From positions 1 through 47,011 of the forward strand of contig NZ_FRCC01000017.1 in assembly GCF_900142775.1 (NCBI RefSeq): a DNA stretch of 47,011 bases, given 5' to 3'. Each line of letters opens with the position of its first letter. The stretch's first letter is position 1. The position numbers and the translations under genes were made by a program. Source of the DNA: Flavobacterium flevense (GTDB lineage: Bacteria > Bacteroidota > Bacteroidia > Flavobacteriales > Flavobacteriaceae). The notes beneath the pieces are model-generated. The model made no database searches. It was given only the letters and a program-made list of their open reading frames with translations, and had not been told where the DNA came from. This document shows positions 18,901 through 27,147 of this stretch, in pieces.

Positions 18901-19047
18901 AACGAAGCTTACTTTAAACGCTTCTTACTTCAGCTTGTAGTACAGGAATTTAAAAAGAAAGAACAGATCGAAATGGATCAGGACATGAAAAACAAGGTCA
19001 GCAATTTAATTGCCAACGAATATTTACAACAATTTCAATACAGATAA
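15973..19047 (+). CDS. hsdR: Type I restriction enzyme, R subunit (HsdR)
   Basis: HsdR is the motor and nuclease subunit of a type I restriction-modification complex, translocating and cutting DNA lacking methylation at the target. In this 1024-residue protein the PD-(D/E)xK nuclease is near the N-terminus: D119 in RPDITV and E133/K135 in FIEVKK. The SF2 motor follows with TQGSGKTALA (about 315-324), FLDEAHRS (about 428), ALTGTPLL, LLTGFDAKRL and LTRVNRPY. A helical C-terminal third would contact HsdM/HsdS. It is the first gene of a five-gene operon; hsdM starts 6 bases after its stop. Confidence 0.95.
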   Translation: MKFNEDSRVKIPALLHLIRLGYQYIPLKEQIRIEENNIFSSIFITKICEINNISEAEALRILDEINLELDYEDLGKKFYERLTSTSGIKLIDFDKFENNSFHITTELTCKSGDEEFRPDITVLINGMPLAFIEVKKPHNKQGVIDERNRINTRFKNKHFRRFANISQLLVFSNNMEYEDGIVEPIFGAFYATPSYDQVHFNYFREDRDYPVKQHLESIPENLENALLKDNNLMVIKHSPEYITNKQDNTPTNRILTSLFSKERLQFILKYAIAYVEEENAGKISHQKHIMRYPQLFATQAIATKLDQGQNKGIIWHTQGSGKTALAYYNVKHLTNYFAKKQIIPKFYFIVDRIDLMIQATSEFTNRGLQVKQVNSKQDFITDLKVVGAIHNDSGVPEITVVNIQKFSEDATAITNLAYDINIQRVYFLDEAHRSYNPKGNYLANLINSDRNAVIIALTGTPLLKEVAKEYDSKMLFGNYFHKYYYNMSIADGYTLRLIREQIEGNFKMQMKEVMDEIKILQGDISTRAIYAHPKFSQPLLDYITKDLIKFRHDNQDHSLGGLVVCDSADQAKELFSLFQEKYGVQETDASILMAAEPPAKYGLKEEPQLTAALILHDENDKYIRKELIKAYKKSKVDILFVYNMLLTGFDAKRLKKLYLARVIQDHNLLQTLTRVNRPYKHYQYGYVVDFADISKAFDRTNKLYFDELQEQLGDEMEMYSYLFKTEEEIQQEIKEIKETLFHYETQNRELFSRQIEQITDKTELVRLIKVLRTAKELKNIIALNGYDALDGIADFDIWNRLLLEAQNRLNNLNFVESIGNEETSRNLINTALEDIIFEFIKVDESELVLADEFKNILRKTRESLQNNFDQYDPQFVSLREELERIFKKKNLSEVTQADMIENMHLLQKIYDQAKELNRKNALLKAKYENDEKYTRIHKRLNEKGTLNAKEMQLHNALMQVKQQVDDKLEGQEDMIKNEAYFKRFLLQLVVQEFKKKEQIEMDQDMKNKVSNLIANEYLQQFQYR

Positions 19048-19053
19048 GAGAAT

Positions 19054-20667
19054 ATGACGCAGGATATTAACTTCATGACTAAAACCAAAGCTTTAATTGA
19101 TAATTTAAAGAGTGTTTGTGCTAATTATGGTTTAGGAAATGATGGAAACGAATTTAAAATTATAACCCAGGTATTTTTATACAAATTCCTAAACGACAAA
19201 TTTAGATATGCCGTAAAACAGGAAAATCCCAAATTAGCGGATTCAGAATCTTTTTCGGCTGCTTTAAAGGAACTTTCAGATGATGATTATTCTGATCTTA
19301 TCGATTTACTCGATCCAAATATTCCACGATTACAGCCAGAGCACTTAATTTCCCATTTGTTTACCAAACAAAACGATGATGATTTTGCTAAATTGTTCGA
19401 TGATACCTTGCGCCAAATTAGCATTGACAATGCCGAAGTTTTCTCTGTAAAATCATTTACAGGTGCAAAAGATACTTTATTTGATGAATTAAGTCAGTAC
19501 ATATCCGATTCTTCACAGCGTGATGCTTTTTGTAAAGCTTTAATTAATAAGTTGTTTGAGTTTAGTTTTGAAGAAATGTTCGAACAGAAATACGATTTTT
19601 TTGCTACTATTTTCGAATATTTAATTAAAGATTACAATACCGATTCAGGAGGAAAATATGCCGAATATTATACGCCTCACGCAGTTGCACGCATTATGGC
19701 ACAAATACTAGTACCAGAACCAGTAAAGCAGGTAAAATGCTATGATCCAAGTGCGGGATCTGGCACATTATTAATGAGTATTGCCCACCAAATTGGAGAA
19801 GATAATTGCACTATTTATTCAGAAGATATTTCGCAGAAATCGAGTAATATGCTCCGTTTGAATTTGGTTTTGAATAACCTAACCCATTCTATCCCAAATA
19901 TCATTAAAACCAATACTATTGCTTTACCTTCTTACTTAGACACCAAGTTCGATTACATCGTTTCAAACCCGCCTTTTAAATTAGATTTCTCTGATTTTCA
20001 TGCTAGTTTAGATAAAGATGCTTTTAAAAAAAGATTTTTTGCAGGAATTCCTAATATTCCGAAAAGCAAAAAAGAATCGATGTCAATTTACCTTTTATTC
20101 ATTCAGCACATTATGCATAGTTTGAGTGATACAGGTAAAGCAGCTATAGTTGTTCCTACAGGTTTTATTACGGCTCAAAGTGGTATCGAAAGGAAAATTA
20201 GGGAACGATTAATTGACAATGGTTGGTTACGTGGTGTAGTGAGTATGCCTAGTAACATTTTTGCCAGTACGGGCACGAATGTTTCCGTGATTTTTTTAGA
20301 CAAAAAAGCAGACAGCTCAAAAATTGTTTTAATGGATGCTTCAAAACTAGGTGAAATAGTTAAAGAAAATAAAAACCAACGGACAATTTTAACCTCTTCA
20401 GAAGAAGCAAAAATTATTGAAACTTTCAATGACAAAACAGCAATTGAAGATTTATCCGTTGTCGTTTCAAAAGAAGAAATAGCAACAAAAAATTATTCGT
20501 TCTCAGCCGGACAATATTTTGAAGTAAAAATTCAATATACCGATATTTCCGCAAAAGAATTTGAGGACAAAATGAAAACTTTTGAAACCAATTTAAATGT
20601 GCTTTTCAGCGAAAGTAAAGCTTTGGAAATAGAGATTCAGAATAATATGAAAAGTATTAAAATATGA
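19054..20667 (+). CDS. hsdM: Type I restriction enzyme, M subunit (HsdM)
   Basis: HsdM is the N6-adenine methyltransferase of the type I complex; with HsdS it protects host DNA, and with HsdR it forms the restriction enzyme. The 537-residue protein has the helical HsdM N-terminal domain (about residues 8-150), SAM-binding motif I as DPSAGSGTLLMS (about 231-242) and catalytic motif IV NPPF (about 305-308), the NPP(Y/F) form used for adenine N6 methylation. A coiled-coil-like C-terminus (about 500-537) could contact HsdS. It overlaps hsdS by four bases (ATGA), so translation is probably coupled. Confidence 0.95.
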   Translation: MTQDINFMTKTKALIDNLKSVCANYGLGNDGNEFKIITQVFLYKFLNDKFRYAVKQENPKLADSESFSAALKELSDDDYSDLIDLLDPNIPRLQPEHLISHLFTKQNDDDFAKLFDDTLRQISIDNAEVFSVKSFTGAKDTLFDELSQYISDSSQRDAFCKALINKLFEFSFEEMFEQKYDFFATIFEYLIKDYNTDSGGKYAEYYTPHAVARIMAQILVPEPVKQVKCYDPSAGSGTLLMSIAHQIGEDNCTIYSEDISQKSSNMLRLNLVLNNLTHSIPNIIKTNTIALPSYLDTKFDYIVSNPPFKLDFSDFHASLDKDAFKKRFFAGIPNIPKSKKESMSIYLLFIQHIMHSLSDTGKAAIVVPTGFITAQSGIERKIRERLIDNGWLRGVVSMPSNIFASTGTNVSVIFLDKKADSSKIVLMDASKLGEIVKENKNQRTILTSSEEAKIIETFNDKTAIEDLSVVVSKEEIATKNYSFSAGQYFEVKIQYTDISAKEFEDKMKTFETNLNVLFSESKALEIEIQNNMKSIKI

Positions 20668-22430
20668 AAGAGTACTTTTTAGAGGAATTACTTCAAATTA
20701 AAAATGGTAGAGATCATAAACATTTATCTGAAGGAAACATTCCTGTTTTTGGAAGCGGAGGAATAATGCGATATGGAAATCAAGCTATTTATAACGATGA
20801 AAGTATTTTATTACCAAGAAAAGGAAGTTTAACTAATATTCAATTTGTTAATAAACCATTTTGGACTGTCGATACAATTTATTACACCGTTATTAATAAA
20901 GAAAAAGCAAATCCTTTATATCTATATCATTATTTAAAGCAGTTAGATTTAAGTTACTTAAATTCTGGAACTGGTGTTCCAAGTATGACTTTTGGTGCGT
21001 ATTATCAAGTTAAAGTAAATTTACCATCATTAGATATTCAAAAAAAAATCGCCAAAGTCCTTTCTGATTTAGAAGCTAAAATAGAAGTCAATAACCGCAT
21101 CAATAACGAGCTGGAAGCAATCGCAAAAACACTCTATGACTATTGGTTTGTTCAGTTTGATTTTCCTGACTCAAATGGGAAACCGTATAAAAATTCTGGA
21201 GGAAAAATGGTTTGGAATGAAGAGTTGAAAAGGGAGATTCCTGAGAATTGGAAAGTAAAAATTGTTGATGATTTATTAGCAAAAGAATTGACAACTACAA
21301 AAATCCCTTCATCTGAAATATTAGAAGAAGGATTAATTCCTGTTGTAGACCAAAGTACAAATTATATAAAAGGATTTACTAATGATAAAACCGCATTAAT
21401 TAAAGCTGAAAAAGCTAGAATTGTTTTCGGTGATCACACCAGAATATTAAAGTTAATTAATTTTGATTTTGCACGTGGAGCTGATGGAACACAAGTATTA
21501 TTATCTAACAATGAAAAAATGCCTCAACACTTATTTTATCATTGTTTATTAAAAATTGATTTGTCTAATTATGGTTATGCAAGACATTTTAAATTTTTAA
21601 AAGACTCTACTATAATAGTTCCAAGTAAAAAAATAGCTATTCAATTTGAAAAACTTGTTTCTAGTTTTTATGGCAAGATAAAAGCTAATATTTTTCAAAA
21701 CCAAGAACTAGCTTCACTTCGTGATTGGTTATTACCCATGTTGATGAATGGACAGGTTACGGTGGGTGGCTATGAGGTTGAAGATGATAATGAGTTGGGG
21801 ATGGTTGCGGAGAGTTCAGGTAATTACCAATTGAACCTTACAGATAAAGAAAAAAAGATTCGTCGAAAAATGTTGGCTACTTATATTATCAACCAATCAT
21901 TAAATGATATTTCTTTTGGAAAAACAAAGTTTGAAAAGTTACTTCATCTCATAGAATGTCACATCGTAAAAGGAGATTATAATCAAAGGTATTCCATTCA
22001 AGCAGCTGGTCCGTATGATGGCGGTTTTACAAAAGTATTTTGGAATGAAGTTACAAAGGCTAAATGGTTTAAAATCGTGGAATTTGGTATGCTTAAACGT
22101 ATTATGCCTGCCGAAAATCATTCAAAATCATTAGCTGATTATGGCTATTTATCAGATGATTTAAAATTGATGATTAATGATTTTATTGGTGAATTTAAAA
22201 ATACTAATTATGAACGCCCTGAGATTGTTTCAACTTTATATGCCGTTTGGAACAATCGTATAATCCGTAATGAAATAATTACAGATGAATTACTAAAGAA
22301 AGATTTTCTAGAATGGGATACACAGAAAGCTAGATATAAAGATCGATTAGATAAAGCTTTAGAATGGATGCGTGAAAATGCAATTATTCCAGATGGTTGG
22401 GGAAATGAGATTAGAAGAGCAAAGAAATAA
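20664..22430 (+). CDS. hsdS: Type I restriction enzyme, S subunit (HsdS) with an extra C-terminal domain
   Basis: HsdS sets DNA target specificity. TRD1 spans about residues 1-125, the central conserved helix 126-170 (LPSLDIQKKIAKVLSDLEAK), TRD2 195-330, and the distal helix 330-365 ending LASLRDWLLPMLMNGQV, where HsdS proteins usually finish. Here about 195 further residues follow (392-588), with KTKFEKLLHLIECHI and AAGPYDGGF, a pattern resembling the Panacea/SocA-like (DUF4065) antitoxin-associated fold. I recall similar tails on other HsdS proteins but cannot name a function. Total length of 588 exceeds the usual 400-450. Confidence 0.9.
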   Translation: MKEYFLEELLQIKNGRDHKHLSEGNIPVFGSGGIMRYGNQAIYNDESILLPRKGSLTNIQFVNKPFWTVDTIYYTVINKEKANPLYLYHYLKQLDLSYLNSGTGVPSMTFGAYYQVKVNLPSLDIQKKIAKVLSDLEAKIEVNNRINNELEAIAKTLYDYWFVQFDFPDSNGKPYKNSGGKMVWNEELKREIPENWKVKIVDDLLAKELTTTKIPSSEILEEGLIPVVDQSTNYIKGFTNDKTALIKAEKARIVFGDHTRILKLINFDFARGADGTQVLLSNNEKMPQHLFYHCLLKIDLSNYGYARHFKFLKDSTIIVPSKKIAIQFEKLVSSFYGKIKANIFQNQELASLRDWLLPMLMNGQVTVGGYEVEDDNELGMVAESSGNYQLNLTDKEKKIRRKMLATYIINQSLNDISFGKTKFEKLLHLIECHIVKGDYNQRYSIQAAGPYDGGFTKVFWNEVTKAKWFKIVEFGMLKRIMPAENHSKSLADYGYLSDDLKLMINDFIGEFKNTNYERPEIVSTLYAVWNNRIIRNEIITDELLKKDFLEWDTQKARYKDRLDKALEWMRENAIIPDGWGNEIRRAKK

Positions 22431-22440
22431 AAACAATTAT

Positions 22441-24096
22441 ATGAATTTTTGGAAATTAGGTTGTAGATGGGGAAAGAAAACTGAAGGGAAACCTTTATTT
22501 TTTGATCTTTTAATTAAGGAAAACATAGTAATTAGTTGGGATCATTTAGATTTTGGTAAAGATTCAATTATTTTATTAACGGATGGTTTTACTCCGCTCG
22601 GAATCGCAAGAACTTTATCTACAAAACGTCCTATACAGGAATTAATAGATAAAGAAACTTACTTTAAAGAAAAACAGATTTATTTTGAAGAAGGACTTGT
22701 ATATTACAATGCCTCTATAATACCAATAAAAAAACCAACATTTACCTACGATGCTCAGCAGGGAATTATTAGAATATCTAATACAACAACTGTTAAACAT
22801 ATAACATCATTTATGGATTCTCTAAATCAAAAAACACAAATAGAATCATATAAAAAAATACTGGAATATAAAAAACAAGTCATCTTACAAGGTCCTCCTG
22901 GTACTGGTAAAACTAAATTGGCGAAAGAAATTGCCAAAGAGATGCTGGGGCTTTCTGATATAAAAGGTATAGAAAATAACGATCAATTCAAACTTATTCA
23001 ATTTCATCCTAGTTACACCTACGAAGATTTTGTGCGTGGAGTAGTCGCGAAACCTAATCCTGAAGGTGAAGGAATTATATATGAAGCTGAAAATAAAATA
23101 CTGGCAAAATTTGCAAAAGAAGCATTAGAAAATTACAAAGATTCTCAAAAAGATATTGAGAGCAAAGAGAGAGTTATAATAAAAACTAAATTAGAAAGGT
23201 TTATTGATCATATTCAAAATATATTAGATGGAGATGAAAGTGATGCAAAAGAAAGTCACCCAAATAAATATATGCTAACTGATAATGTCTACATTTTTGA
23301 ATCAGATGATAAGAGGTTCAAATATAAAGGAGACAATTGGCTATCTCATCCAAAAGGTCTTAATATGAAATATTCTGAAATTGAAAAAATTATTGCTTCT
23401 AATGTAAAAGAAAGATCAGATATAAAAAAAATATCAGGACTTGATTCACTTACCAAATCCCACGCAACTTATTTTAAAGAGATTATAGACAAATACGATG
23501 ATTTTATAAAAACAGAAAAAGTTTCAGATAAGAGCATTGAACAAAAACAGATTTTGAAAAATCATGTGCTAATCATTGACGAAATCAATCGTGCTAATTT
23601 ATCATCTGTTTTAGGAGAATTGATTTACGCACTGGAATATCGTGGAAAATCGGTAGAATCAATTTACGCAGTAGAAGAAAATAACGAACTTATACTTCCT
23701 CCCAATCTTTACATTATAGGAACTATGAATACTGCTGATCGTAGTGTGGGACATATTGATTATGCTATCAGGAGACGTTTTGCTTTTGTAGATGTATTAC
23801 CAAAAGATTTATCCGAAGAAGAGGAAATTACATTTGATTCTAAATTATTTAATTCGGTTCAAGAGTTGTTTACAACTGATAATTATAAAACTCATTCGAA
23901 TCATTTATCAACGGATTTTGACCCAAAAGAAGTAGCATTGGGGCATTCCTATTTTATTGATAAAACAGATGAAGGAGGTTCAATGTCAATAAGACTAGAA
24001 TATGAAATAAAACCTATTTTAAGAGAATATGTAAAAGACGGAATTTTAAAAGAAACTGTTAAAGCAGAAATTGAAAAACTAACAGCGAGTATCTAG
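22441..24096 (+). CDS. mcrB: McrB-like AAA+ GTPase/ATPase of a modification-dependent restriction system
   Basis: McrB is the motor of McrBC, which cleaves DNA carrying modified cytosines; McrC is the nuclease. From the Met at 22441 the protein has 551 residues and starts with FWKLGCRWG, an EVE-like N-terminal region that may read the modified base. Walker A is GPPGTGKT (151-158), Walker B LIIDEINRANLSS (about 377), and sensor/arginine-finger region NTADRSVGHIDYAIRRRF (about 430-447). An earlier Met at 22372 would overlap hsdS by 59 bases and adds residues with no family resemblance, so the later start is preferred. It is in the same operon as hsdS, 10 bases away. Confidence 0.88.
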   Translation: MNFWKLGCRWGKKTEGKPLFFDLLIKENIVISWDHLDFGKDSIILLTDGFTPLGIARTLSTKRPIQELIDKETYFKEKQIYFEEGLVYYNASIIPIKKPTFTYDAQQGIIRISNTTTVKHITSFMDSLNQKTQIESYKKILEYKKQVILQGPPGTGKTKLAKEIAKEMLGLSDIKGIENNDQFKLIQFHPSYTYEDFVRGVVAKPNPEGEGIIYEAENKILAKFAKEALENYKDSQKDIESKERVIIKTKLERFIDHIQNILDGDESDAKESHPNKYMLTDNVYIFESDDKRFKYKGDNWLSHPKGLNMKYSEIEKIIASNVKERSDIKKISGLDSLTKSHATYFKEIIDKYDDFIKTEKVSDKSIEQKQILKNHVLIIDEINRANLSSVLGELIYALEYRGKSVESIYAVEENNELILPPNLYIIGTMNTADRSVGHIDYAIRRRFAFVDVLPKDLSEEEEITFDSKLFNSVQELFTTDNYKTHSNHLSTDFDPKEVALGHSYFIDKTDEGGSMSIRLEYEIKPILREYVKDGILKETVKAEIEKLTASI

Positions 24097-24099
24097 TTT

Positions 24100-25470
24100 A
24101 TGCTTCAAATTTCTGAACATTTCGAATTTTACAACAGAAACCATTTATCTACTTTTAAAGAAGTAACTAATTGGGAGAACTATTATATTGATTCAGTTAA
24201 GGAAGATCGTATTGATTTTTTAAATGATAAAGATCGTAATTGTGTTATTGTTAGTTTGCTAAAGCAAGACCAAAGTGAAGTTTATACTTGCAACATTCAA
24301 TCCTCTTATTACATAGGTTTAGATAGATTCCCAAAGTTAAATCTAAATGTATATGTAGAGCCAAAACTAAATGATGCAACAATAAAATTAGATTACATTT
24401 CAATGCTTTTGGAGGCCTTGAAAGCACCTGAAAATTTCAAGCATTTAGATGGATTGATTGAAACAAAATTAAAGGAAGATTGGATTGAGATTAAAAGTGA
24501 TCTTAAACCCATTTTGACTCCCTTTTTGATAGCACAGTTTCTTTCTGTAGTTAAAGATTTGGTTAAAAAAGGATTGAAGAAATCGTATTATACCGTACAG
24601 GAAAATTTGAATTCTAGAGTAAAGGGGAAAATACTAGTTGGTCAACAAATTAAACAAAACCTATTAAAAAATCGATTAACAAAAACAATTTGTCAATATC
24701 AAGAATTTGGTTTTGATACAGAAGCCAATCAATTTTTAAAGTATGTCCTTTCAGTGATTCCAAATTTATTAACTGATTTCAATCAGGAAAAGCAATTTGG
24801 ACAGTTACAAGAGGTATTGCATTACTGTAACGGTGGATTTTATCAAGTAAGTAATAGAGATTTTGAAAAATTAAAATACAAAGAGAACAATACTTTTTAT
24901 CGAAATTACAATCAAGCCATAAAGCTTGGCAATCAAATCCTGGCATTACAGGATTATAATATTTCTTGTCAGAATCAACAAGAAACTACTAAACATCCTC
25001 CTTTCTGGATAGACATGAGTAAATTGTTTGAACTCTATGTTTTCAAACAACTAAAACAACAGTTTCCTGAAGAAGGACAGGTCAAATATCATGAAAAACG
25101 TAATCGTCAAGAATTGGATTTTATTATCAATACACCAAATATTAAAGCTGTTGTTGATGCCAAATACAAACCAAGATATTCAAGTGGAAATCCATCTATG
25201 GATGATGCAAGACAGTTATCTGGTTACACAAGGTTAAATAGTGTTTATCGAGAGCTAGGAATTACTGATAATACAATCATTCCTGCCTATTTCATTTATC
25301 CTGCTAATCTTCAAACAAATACTTTAGATGATCTTGAAAACATAGAAATGGATTTATTAGAAGAGATTACTTTTGATTCAAAAATAATATTAGAATCTGA
25401 CTTACGAAAATCATCTACATATCGTGAAATGTTTTTACAAGAGCTAAAATTACCAACTAACTTAATTTAA
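24100..25470 (+). CDS. mcrC: McrC-like nuclease subunit
   Basis: This 456-residue protein is the nuclease partner of McrB; the McrBC complex cuts modified foreign DNA. The N-terminal half resembles the McrC domain that stimulates McrB hydrolysis (PKLNLNVYVEPKL region). The C-terminal PD-(D/E)xK nuclease is visible as QELDFII (D340) and VVDAKYKP (D353-A-K355), with the tolerated Asp in place of Glu. It starts 3 bases after the mcrB stop and is the last gene of the hsdRMS-mcrBC operon. It converges on hipT, with only 33 bases between stops. Confidence 0.9.
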   Translation: MLQISEHFEFYNRNHLSTFKEVTNWENYYIDSVKEDRIDFLNDKDRNCVIVSLLKQDQSEVYTCNIQSSYYIGLDRFPKLNLNVYVEPKLNDATIKLDYISMLLEALKAPENFKHLDGLIETKLKEDWIEIKSDLKPILTPFLIAQFLSVVKDLVKKGLKKSYYTVQENLNSRVKGKILVGQQIKQNLLKNRLTKTICQYQEFGFDTEANQFLKYVLSVIPNLLTDFNQEKQFGQLQEVLHYCNGGFYQVSNRDFEKLKYKENNTFYRNYNQAIKLGNQILALQDYNISCQNQQETTKHPPFWIDMSKLFELYVFKQLKQQFPEEGQVKYHEKRNRQELDFIINTPNIKAVVDAKYKPRYSSGNPSMDDARQLSGYTRLNSVYRELGITDNTIIPAYFIYPANLQTNTLDDLENIEMDLLEEITFDSKIILESDLRKSSTYREMFLQELKLPTNLI

Positions 25471-25503
25471 AAAATGCGGAGAATAATCACTATATCTAAG
25501 GCA

Positions 25504-26427
25504 TTAAAACATCCCTACTCTATTTTCCAACAACTCCAAATATTTCTCTTTCATTACATCAGAAAGAAAAGAGATTTCAAGTAGTCCTTTCCATTTTGGA
25601 ATCACTTGTTCCATTTGATTTAAAATTGTTGATACCGTTTTGTCATTAAGCTGTAATCTATCTTTCGCATAATAATCAACAAAATCAGTTGCTTTTAGGT
25701 TACTTTTTTTCCCCTTCAAGCTCAGTGCAATTTCTTCTTCAGGATTTTTAATAGCTATCGTAGAGTTTAGAAAATCATATACAGGAGTTAGCGTTGTTTT
25801 ACCATTTTTGGTAATCAACGAAAAGTTTTTCAAATGCATGTCTTCATTTCCGGTCACATAACAAAAAAGAATTCTTTTAAAAAAATATGCTTTTTCGATA
25901 GCTGGAAAAGAACAAAATTCGTCAAGCACAGGAATCAATTTCTCCATTGTAAAACGGTATTTTGTATCTCGTGTATTTGCTGTCAATTGGGCAAAGTCTT
26001 CTGTTGCTAATTTTTTTCCTTTACCATAACGATCAAAACGCTTAATAAAATAAGACAAACTACCATCCTTAGCATATACCATCCCGTGAAAAGGAACTTC
26101 TAAACCAAATACCTTAGCCATTCGCATGGTCACATCTTCATTTTCTGGTAATTGTGGAAACAAGTCATTCTGTGGCTTTATAATGTAAGTTCCAAATTGG
26201 TCCACAATTTTAAATTCCTGATCTACTATCGAAATAGCTGCACTAAGCTTTGGTTGCACTCCTTGAATAGATAACTTTTTAGCTCTGTTAGCCGCTTCCT
26301 GACGAAGTTCAACTGCCGTATAAGGCAAATCATTTAAATAAGTCAATTTAGGTGTTATCATTCGAAGTCCTTTTTCACTGTATTTATTCGTTCCGCACAA
26401 TTCATATGTTATTGGACATCTATTCAT
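25504..26427 (-). CDS. hipT: HipT-type Ser/Thr kinase toxin (HipA C-terminal domain)
   Basis: This is a 307-residue HipA-family kinase without the HipA N-terminal subdomain, which is encoded separately just upstream, as in HipBST systems. The Gly-rich regulatory loop reads LSIQGVQPKLS (Ser53 first), YIIKPQ supplies the ATP-binding Lys, TGNEDMHLKNF holds the catalytic Asp196 and Asn, and YDF (Asp218) the metal ligand. The opening MNRCPITYELC is typical of this short HipA type. E. coli HipT targets TrpS; the target here is unknown. It overlaps hipS by 8 bases and is the distal gene of the operon. Confidence 0.88.
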   Translation of the reverse strand: MNRCPITYELCGTNKYSEKGLRMITPKLTYLNDLPYTAVELRQEAANRAKKLSIQGVQPKLSAAISIVDQEFKIVDQFGTYIIKPQNDLFPQLPENEDVTMRMAKVFGLEVPFHGMVYAKDGSLSYFIKRFDRYGKGKKLATEDFAQLTANTRDTKYRFTMEKLIPVLDEFCSFPAIEKAYFFKRILFCYVTGNEDMHLKNFSLITKNGKTTLTPVYDFLNSTIAIKNPEEEIALSLKGKKSNLKATDFVDYYAKDRLQLNDKTVSTILNQMEQVIPKWKGLLEISFLSDVMKEKYLELLENRVGMF

Positions 26428-26734
26428 CTTCTAACAATTTAACCGTTACTGCTCCTACTAAATCATTCCCTGTGGCTATCAGTTGGGAGAAATAATCCAT
26501 TTTATCAATTTTTGCAATGCGTAATAAACCTTCTAGCATAATACCTTCAGGTAACAAACCTTCAAAAAACGGAGGAAATGATTTATAACTGTATTTTATG
26601 TGATTTACAGGCATGGTTAATGAAACCGCTTCACCTTGATAATTTTCATCATACTCAAAATAATATTCGTTAGCGTTCATTTCTGTTAAAATTCCTGCTC
26701 TGTTTCCATGTGCATATACAATTGCCTGTCTCAT
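26420..26734 (-). CDS. hipS: HipS-type small subunit (HipA N-terminal subdomain)
   Basis: This 104-residue protein corresponds to the N-terminal subdomain of HipA: GNRAGILTE at the start, then SYKSFPPFFEGLLPEG and a GNDLVGAVTV end. In the E. coli HipBST system HipS, rather than HipB, acts as antitoxin by binding the HipT kinase. It starts 2 bases after the hipB stop and overlaps hipT by 8 bases. The split is unlikely to be a sequencing frameshift, because each half has its own ATG and the arrangement matches known three-gene systems. Confidence 0.87.
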   Translation of the reverse strand: MRQAIVYAHGNRAGILTEMNANEYYFEYDENYQGEAVSLTMPVNHIKYSYKSFPPFFEGLLPEGIMLEGLLRIAKIDKMDYFSQLIATGNDLVGAVTVKLLEDE

Positions 26735-26736
26735 AA

Positions 26737-26946
26737 TTATTTATTTAATGGACTTTTGAATTCTATTTTAATATTCAGTACTCTGAGTACTGCCAATAGA
26801 TTGTTCCAACGAACCGTTTCTTTATTTTTTTCAATATCAAAAATAGTCGTTTTCCCTATTCCTGCTAAGTTGGCTAATTCAAGTTGAGTCAATCCGGCTT
26901 TTTTTCGATGCTCTTTAATAAAAGCTCCTAAATCAAAATCATCCAT
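26737..26946 (-). CDS. hipB: HipB-type Xre-family DNA-binding protein
   Basis: This 69-residue protein is almost entirely a helix-turn-helix of the Cro/Xre type: LGAFIKEHRKKAGLTQLELA, AGIGKTTIFDIEKNK, then LLAVLRVLNI. It is the first gene of the hipBST operon and is expected to repress it by binding the three palindromes upstream (26950-27108), the first of which lies 4 bases before its start codon. In HipBST systems HipB also stabilises the HipS-HipT complex. Confidence 0.88.
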   Translation of the reverse strand: MDDFDLGAFIKEHRKKAGLTQLELANLAGIGKTTIFDIEKNKETVRWNNLLAVLRVLNIKIEFKSPLNK

Positions 26947-26949
26947 TTT

Positions 26950-27108
26950 TTACTGTTTTTACGGTAAAAATAATCATTTTACAAATACAAAAGTATATTT
27001 TCATTTAAACAACATGATATTACTGCTATAACGGTAATAAAATGATTAAAAATAGTATTTGACCTTGCAGAAATGAACAAATAACTTAAATTACTGTTAT
27101 TGCGGTAA
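26950..27108. promoter_or_regulatory. Three palindromic operators of the hipBST operon
   Basis: TTACTGTTTTTACGGTAA (26950-26967), TTACTGCTATAACGGTAA (27020-27037) and TTACTGTTATTGCGGTAA (27091-27108) share TTACTG-N6-CGGTAA and are near-palindromic. Start-to-start spacing is 70 and 71 bases. A minus-strand -7 element TACTTTTG lies between the first two (26988-26995). HipB is the obvious candidate ligand; this is inference from position. Confidence 0.75.
26988..26995 (-). promoter_or_regulatory. -7 element of the hipBST promoter
   Basis: On the minus strand this reads TACTTTTG, matching TAnnTTTG, about 40 bases before the hipB start. It sits between operators 1 and 2, so repressor bound on both sides would block transcription. 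No -33 element at normal spacing was found. Confidence 0.45.
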
Positions 27109-27147
27109 AATTAAGATGTAGTATCAAAATTAGAAAGGTCAATACAA

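Noticed and set aside
22372..22440. Earlier McrB start overlapping hsdS
   Set aside because: It would overlap hsdS by 59 bases and adds residues without family resemblance; the Met at 22441 is a better start.
26420..26427. hipS/hipT split as a frameshift in one hipA gene
   Set aside because: Each part has its own ATG, the overlap is short, and the three-gene layout is a known HipBST type.
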